From the IMG/VR virus record IMGVR_UViG_3300045973_001103, positions 1 through 64,000 of that record: a stretch of DNA of 64,000 nt. One strand, 5' to 3'. Positions 60,523 through 64,000 of this stretch are shown here, one piece after another (within the stretch, counting starts at the first letter, position 1; every line of letters begins with the position of its first letter). Both the position numbers and the translations under genes were made by a program. The stretch is from a virus. The notes under the pieces were generated by a model, which did not search any database, was not told where the DNA came from, and saw nothing but the letters and a program-made list of their open reading frames with translations.

Positions 60523-61713
60523 ATGGGAAGCCAGTTTCCGAACCAGTACAACTCGCCAGGTTCCCCATGGGGCACCGCGCCCGGAGTTGTGGACGGCGAG
60601 TTCAAGGTTCTGAATACTACCGGTGGGCCGGCAGCCATCTACCAGGCAGGGCAGATCAAGGTGACCATGGTCGCCGGCCAGTACAACACGGTGCAGATCA
60701 CGTGGCCCTCGGTCGCCGGGGCAGTCAGCTACTCGGTCTACACAGGCTTCAGCTTGTTCGTCAGCCAGGCAGAACTGAAGACCACGCAGCAGGCGACGAC
60801 CTACGCCTACCAGTTCAACCCGACTGTACCCACCGACCTTATTGTGCAGGTGTGGGTGAAGGCCAACTACGCCGCGGCCGAGTCCGTGTACATCCAGTCG
60901 GAGCCGGCCAACATAGAGTCCAACAAGGACTTCTTCGCGCGCAAAGAGAACCCGCTCGAGACCGGGTACTCGGCGGTAGTGGGCGACAACGACTACATGC
61001 GCTTCTGCGCAGCTGAGATCCGCAGGCGTGCTATCCTGATGATCCAGAACGACGCTGAAGAGTTTATCGTCTACATGCGCCGCTGGTCAGGGGCATACTG
61101 TAACTGCAACCAGACCCAGGCCAACTTGGTCAGTGGCAACGACGCCATACAGGGCGAGCTGAACGACCCGAACAAGGGCATCGGCGCTGAACCAGACCTC
61201 TCGGCCGACCCGCAGGGTGACGCACTCTCTCGCTGCCCCAAATGCCTGGGCACCGGAATCATCGGCGGTTACTACTATGGCATCGGCACGCTGTTGCGCT
61301 ACGGCAACCTGCCACCGCGGGCGATCATCTACAAGAACTTCGCGATCGACCTGCCACACAATTTTAACACGTGGACTGTCTGGGAACCGAAGCTCCACGA
61401 GCATGATCTTGTTCGTCGGGTGAAGACAGCAGAGGTGTTCGAAGTCACCAACCCGGCTCGCGGCGAATGGCGCGGAGTTCCTTTCCACCAGGAAGCGAAC
61501 TTGAAACTACTGCCTCCCGGAGATGCCCGGTATCTTGTCACAGACGGTATCATCCAGAAGGCCCTTGGACAGTACGGAACCCTGGACACATACAATGGCA
61601 CACCACTCGTCAATGGCCAGATCGCTCGCCGCGTTGAAGATTCAGTTGTTAACGGCGGCAGCGCGGAGTCTGCTTCAGATGTTATCATCGGCGGCGGCGG
61701 CGCAGGGGATTAA
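60523..61713 (+). CDS. virion protein with fibronectin-III-like domain and Cys motifs
   Basis: A 396-residue protein. Residues about 40-130 have the strand pattern of a fibronectin III domain (VQITWPSVAGAVSYSVYTG). A Cys set (CNCN, then CPKCLGTGI) near 190-245 resembles a DnaJ-type zinc site. A Gly-rich tail ends it. Probably a tail or fibre-attachment protein. Confidence 0.6.
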   Translation: MGSQFPNQYNSPGSPWGTAPGVVDGEFKVLNTTGGPAAIYQAGQIKVTMVAGQYNTVQITWPSVAGAVSYSVYTGFSLFVSQAELKTTQQATTYAYQFNPTVPTDLIVQVWVKANYAAAESVYIQSEPANIESNKDFFARKENPLETGYSAVVGDNDYMRFCAAEIRRRAILMIQNDAEEFIVYMRRWSGAYCNCNQTQANLVSGNDAIQGELNDPNKGIGAEPDLSADPQGDALSRCPKCLGTGIIGGYYYGIGTLLRYGNLPPRAIIYKNFAIDLPHNFNTWTVWEPKLHEHDLVRRVKTAEVFEVTNPARGEWRGVPFHQEANLKLLPPGDARYLVTDGIIQKALGQYGTLDTYNGTPLVNGQIARRVEDSVVNGGSAESASDVIIGGGGAGD

Positions 61714-61726
61714 CAAGGTATATTAT

Positions 61727-62095
61727 ATGGCTGTCAAAATACAAAACCGTGCGGACACGAAGCTCAACTGGGAAACCAACAACCCCATCCTTGCGATGGG
61801 CGAGATCGGTTACGACACCGACTCCAACGCCATTAAGATCGGCAATGGTGTGGACCGCTGGCTGGTGCTCCCTTATATCACCAACGCCAATGGGATGACC
61901 CCGCCGGTCATAACCACAGTCCAGCGCGACGCGATACCGGCTCCTACACTGGGGCTCACAATTTTCAACTCGGACACGCTCTCGCTTGAGTCTTACAACG
62001 GCTATGGCTGGAGCGTTCCCGGCGGTGATATACAGTGGGATGGCGGCTCCGCATTCCTTGCGGGCGGCACAATAATCGATGGAGGATACGCATAA
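61727..62095 (+). CDS. fibre-type protein with Mtd-N-like domain
   Basis: A 122-residue protein. Its first 50 residues ([39 protein letters not shown]) match the small N-terminal repeat found in phage fibres and major tropism determinants. The C-terminal half is beta rich. It directly precedes the collagen-like gene, which begins with the same domain. AAGG precedes the ATG. Confidence 0.7.
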   Translation: MAVKIQNRADTKLNWETNNPILAMGEIGYDTDSNAIKIGNGVDRWLVLPYITNANGMTPPVITTVQRDAIPAPTLGLTIFNSDTLSLESYNGYGWSVPGGDIQWDGGSAFLAGGTIIDGGYA

Positions 62096-63840
62096 TGTCT
62101 GTCAGAATACAAATTCGCAGGGATCTCGCAGCCAACTGGACCACCGCCAACCCGAAGCTCTTGCTCGCCGAGGCAGGGTTGGAGATCGACACTAACAAGC
62201 TCAAGTACGGTGATAATCTCCACTACTGGAATGACCTTCCTTATTTCGCAGGCGGCGCTACCGGCGCAGGACCTGGCGCTACCGGCGCAACCGGGGCTAC
62301 CGGATCAGCTGGCGCAACCGGCGCGGCCGGAGTCACCGGAGCTGCCTCAACAGTCCCCGGGCCTACGGGATCCACAGGACCCCAGGGCCTTCAGGGTCTT
62401 CAGGGCGGAGACGGCGCACAGGGCGCTGCTGGCCCCACAGGCGCACAAGGCAACGTAGGTCCCACAGGCGCGACCGGCGCCCAGGGCGGAGACGGAGCAA
62501 ACGGATCTACCGGACCTACTGGCGCACAGGGCATAGCTGGCCCAGCAGGGGCCACAGGTGCACAGGGATCTGATGGTTCCAACGGAGCTACCGGGGCCGC
62601 TGGCGCAACAGGCGCCGCATCCACCGTTCCCGGACCCACTGGGGCCCAGGGCTCTGACGGCGCGGCCGGCGCGACAGGCGCGACGGGCGCTACCGGTGCA
62701 GCTTCTTCAGTAGCCGGGCCTACCGGCCCGCAGGGATCAGACGGCGTGGCCGGCGCGACAGGTGCTACCGGAGCGGCCTCCACGGTCCCCGGCCCCACAG
62801 GAGCCCAGGGTTTTCCTGGCCCTGTAGGTCCTCGCGGCACCACCGGTGTCACCGGAGCAGATTCCAATATACCTGGACCTACCGGAGCCCAAGGCGGTGA
62901 CGGCGCAATAGGTTCTACTGGCGCGACGGGCGCTACCGGAGCAGCTTCCGTGGTCCCCGGCCCCACCGGGGCCCAGGGTTCTGACGGTGCCGTAGGGTCT
63001 CAAGGCCCTACCGGAGCAACCGGCGCAGATTCATTAGTCGCAGGACCCACGGGTGCACAGGGTTCTGATGGCGCGGCCGGCGCGACAGGCGCGACGGGCG
63101 CTACCGGAGCGGCCTCTGTCGTTCCCGGACCTACCGGAGCCACCGGCAACGCGGGCGCGCAGGGCGCCACAGGCATAGGCATCACCGGACCCCAGGGTAA
63201 TCAGGGTGTAGCCGGCCCCACAGGCCCCCAGGGACAGCAGGGCATCCAGGGTGTCCAGGGCGATCTCGGACCTACCGGACCCCAGGGCGTACAGGGGCTT
63301 CAGGGTAACCCCGGAACTCCCGGAGCCGCGGGCGCAACAGGAGCCACCGGAGTCGGAGTATCCGGCGCGACAGGTGCTACCGGCCCCGCGGGGGCCACAG
63401 GCGCTACCGGAGTGGGCGTCACCGGCGCAACCGGAGCAGGCACAGGCTTGATCATCAGGCCGATAACCTTCAGCGGAACCGCACGCATGGTTCTGGTCGC
63501 AGCCGGTAGCTCGGCCGACGTTAACGCGATCGGGGTCACGTTCACCGGTGGCAACACCGTGGCGATCACCGGAGTCACCGGCACTGCCCAGCTGCAGTCC
63601 ATGACCCTGTCTTACGACGCCAACGTGAATGCCAGCACCGGGGTCACCATCACCTACCCTGAAATAGGCGGCGTGGCTGCTCTGGCTGGATCTCAGTTCC
63701 CTATATTCATACCTTATGGGGCCACCAATGTCATCGGAGCGATAACCGCGATCACCATCACCAACACCGCGGGAGTTATGTCGATCGCGAAGACGGGGCT
63801 CGCAACTAACGCGGCCGGAACGTTCCGGGTGCAATTCTAA
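62095..63840 (+). CDS. collagen-like tail fibre protein
   Basis: A 581-residue protein. Residues 1-50 are an Mtd-N-like domain ([15 protein letters not shown]-x-DLPY); about 54-450 are Gly-X-Y repeats rich in Ala, Thr, Pro and Gln; the last 130 are a beta-rich domain (from [10 protein letters not shown]) probably serving trimerisation or receptor contact. The triplets are broken eight times by GA[AD]Sx[VI][PA]GPTG, mostly every 28 residues. Start at 62095 by TAATG overlap. Likely a host-binding fibre. Confidence 0.85.
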   Translation: MSVRIQIRRDLAANWTTANPKLLLAEAGLEIDTNKLKYGDNLHYWNDLPYFAGGATGAGPGATGATGATGSAGATGAAGVTGAASTVPGPTGSTGPQGLQGLQGGDGAQGAAGPTGAQGNVGPTGATGAQGGDGANGSTGPTGAQGIAGPAGATGAQGSDGSNGATGAAGATGAASTVPGPTGAQGSDGAAGATGATGATGAASSVAGPTGPQGSDGVAGATGATGAASTVPGPTGAQGFPGPVGPRGTTGVTGADSNIPGPTGAQGGDGAIGSTGATGATGAASVVPGPTGAQGSDGAVGSQGPTGATGADSLVAGPTGAQGSDGAAGATGATGATGAASVVPGPTGATGNAGAQGATGIGITGPQGNQGVAGPTGPQGQQGIQGVQGDLGPTGPQGVQGLQGNPGTPGAAGATGATGVGVSGATGATGPAGATGATGVGVTGATGAGTGLIIRPITFSGTARMVLVAAGSSADVNAIGVTFTGGNTVAITGVTGTAQLQSMTLSYDANVNASTGVTITYPEIGGVAALAGSQFPIFIPYGATNVIGAITAITITNTAGVMSIAKTGLATNAAGTFRVQF

Positions 63841-63861
63841 TCACGGCTCAAGAGGTAAATC

Positions 63862-64000
63862 ATGGCAATCCCGATATTCAACGCGAAGGTCAATCTGTCC
63901 AACTCAACACCGTTCAGCGCGAACGAGTTCGACATAGATCTCTCCCTCGTCGACGCAGAGGGCGTATTCTCCGGCAATGACATCGCTATCGGGGATTTCA
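63862..64000 (+). CDS. partial gene, probable fibre or virion protein
   Basis: The first 46 codons of a gene cut by the window edge, started at 63862 after AGAGG. It begins MAIPIFNAKVNLSNS and continues with acidic, beta-type residues. No function can be assigned. Confidence 0.55.
   Translation, partial: MAIPIFNAKVNLSNSTPFSANEFDIDLSLVDAEGVFSGNDIAIGDF

Noticed and set aside
61727-62250. Mtd-N-like domains suggested a diversity-generating retroelement.
   Set aside because: No reverse transcriptase or template repeat is visible; the domain is also common in ordinary phage fibres.

Overview
The window is part of the genome of a large, GC-rich tailed double-stranded DNA bacteriophage. The evidence is the company the genes keep: a replication and recombination set (DnaC-like loader, DnaB-like helicase, split DnaG-like primase, RecA, Mre11/Rad50-like pair, RuvC-like resolvase, family-A DNA polymerase) followed by terminase, portal, capsid-module and tail-fibre-type genes, packed with 1-22 base overlaps. 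No integrase, repressor, RNA polymerase, tape measure or tail sheath is visible. The host cannot be named from the sequence. The 64 kb stop inside a fibre-type module, so the genome is clearly larger than the window.

Layout. (1) 1-1134, minus strand: a tRNA-like structure at the very edge, a structured gene-free stretch, and two small paralogous genes. (2) 1135-2233: a gene-free block with three iteron-like repeats, a run of A/T and several palindromes; it is the best candidate for an origin or control locus. (3) 6444 down to 2283, minus strand: one tightly coupled operon, headed by a radical SAM enzyme expressed from a textbook sigma-70 promoter that appears to give a leaderless mRNA, followed by eleven small, mostly Cys-rich or aromatic-rich genes, closed by a GC hairpin at 2234-2256. 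(4) 6481-7060: control region with two 23-bp palindromes. (5) 7200-7538 minus and 7675 onward plus, fired from back-to-back sigma-70 promoters at 7578-7650.

(6) 7675-31862, plus strand: early/middle genes. It starts with small unknowns, an MmcB-like nuclease and a DNA methyltransferase, then a GroEL-like chaperonin lacking the catalytic aspartates, YopX and SEC-C proteins, dNMP kinase, and the replication/recombination genes listed above. A uracil-DNA-glycosylase-like domain is fused to the DNA polymerase. The block ends with a NusG-like factor and a two-HTH protein.

(7) 31896-64000, plus strand: late genes. Five promoters share an invariant GTATAAA-N4-[TC]ATA[GT]TAA core and drive the packaging/head genes (terminase, portal, protease, scaffold, capsid), then lysis-type peptidase genes, then large virion proteins, and finally fibre proteins including a 581-residue collagen-like protein. 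Within this block an RF2-type +1 frameshift site (AGG CGG TCA CTT TAA C) joins two head-region reading frames. An HNH endonuclease gene sits between one late promoter and its structural gene, and a Hint/intein-like small gene abuts the terminase.

Together the layout suggests early transcription by host sigma-70 RNA polymerase from the 6.4-7.7 kb region, and late transcription from a separate promoter class whose regulators may be the NusG-like and two-HTH proteins encoded just before the first late promoter.
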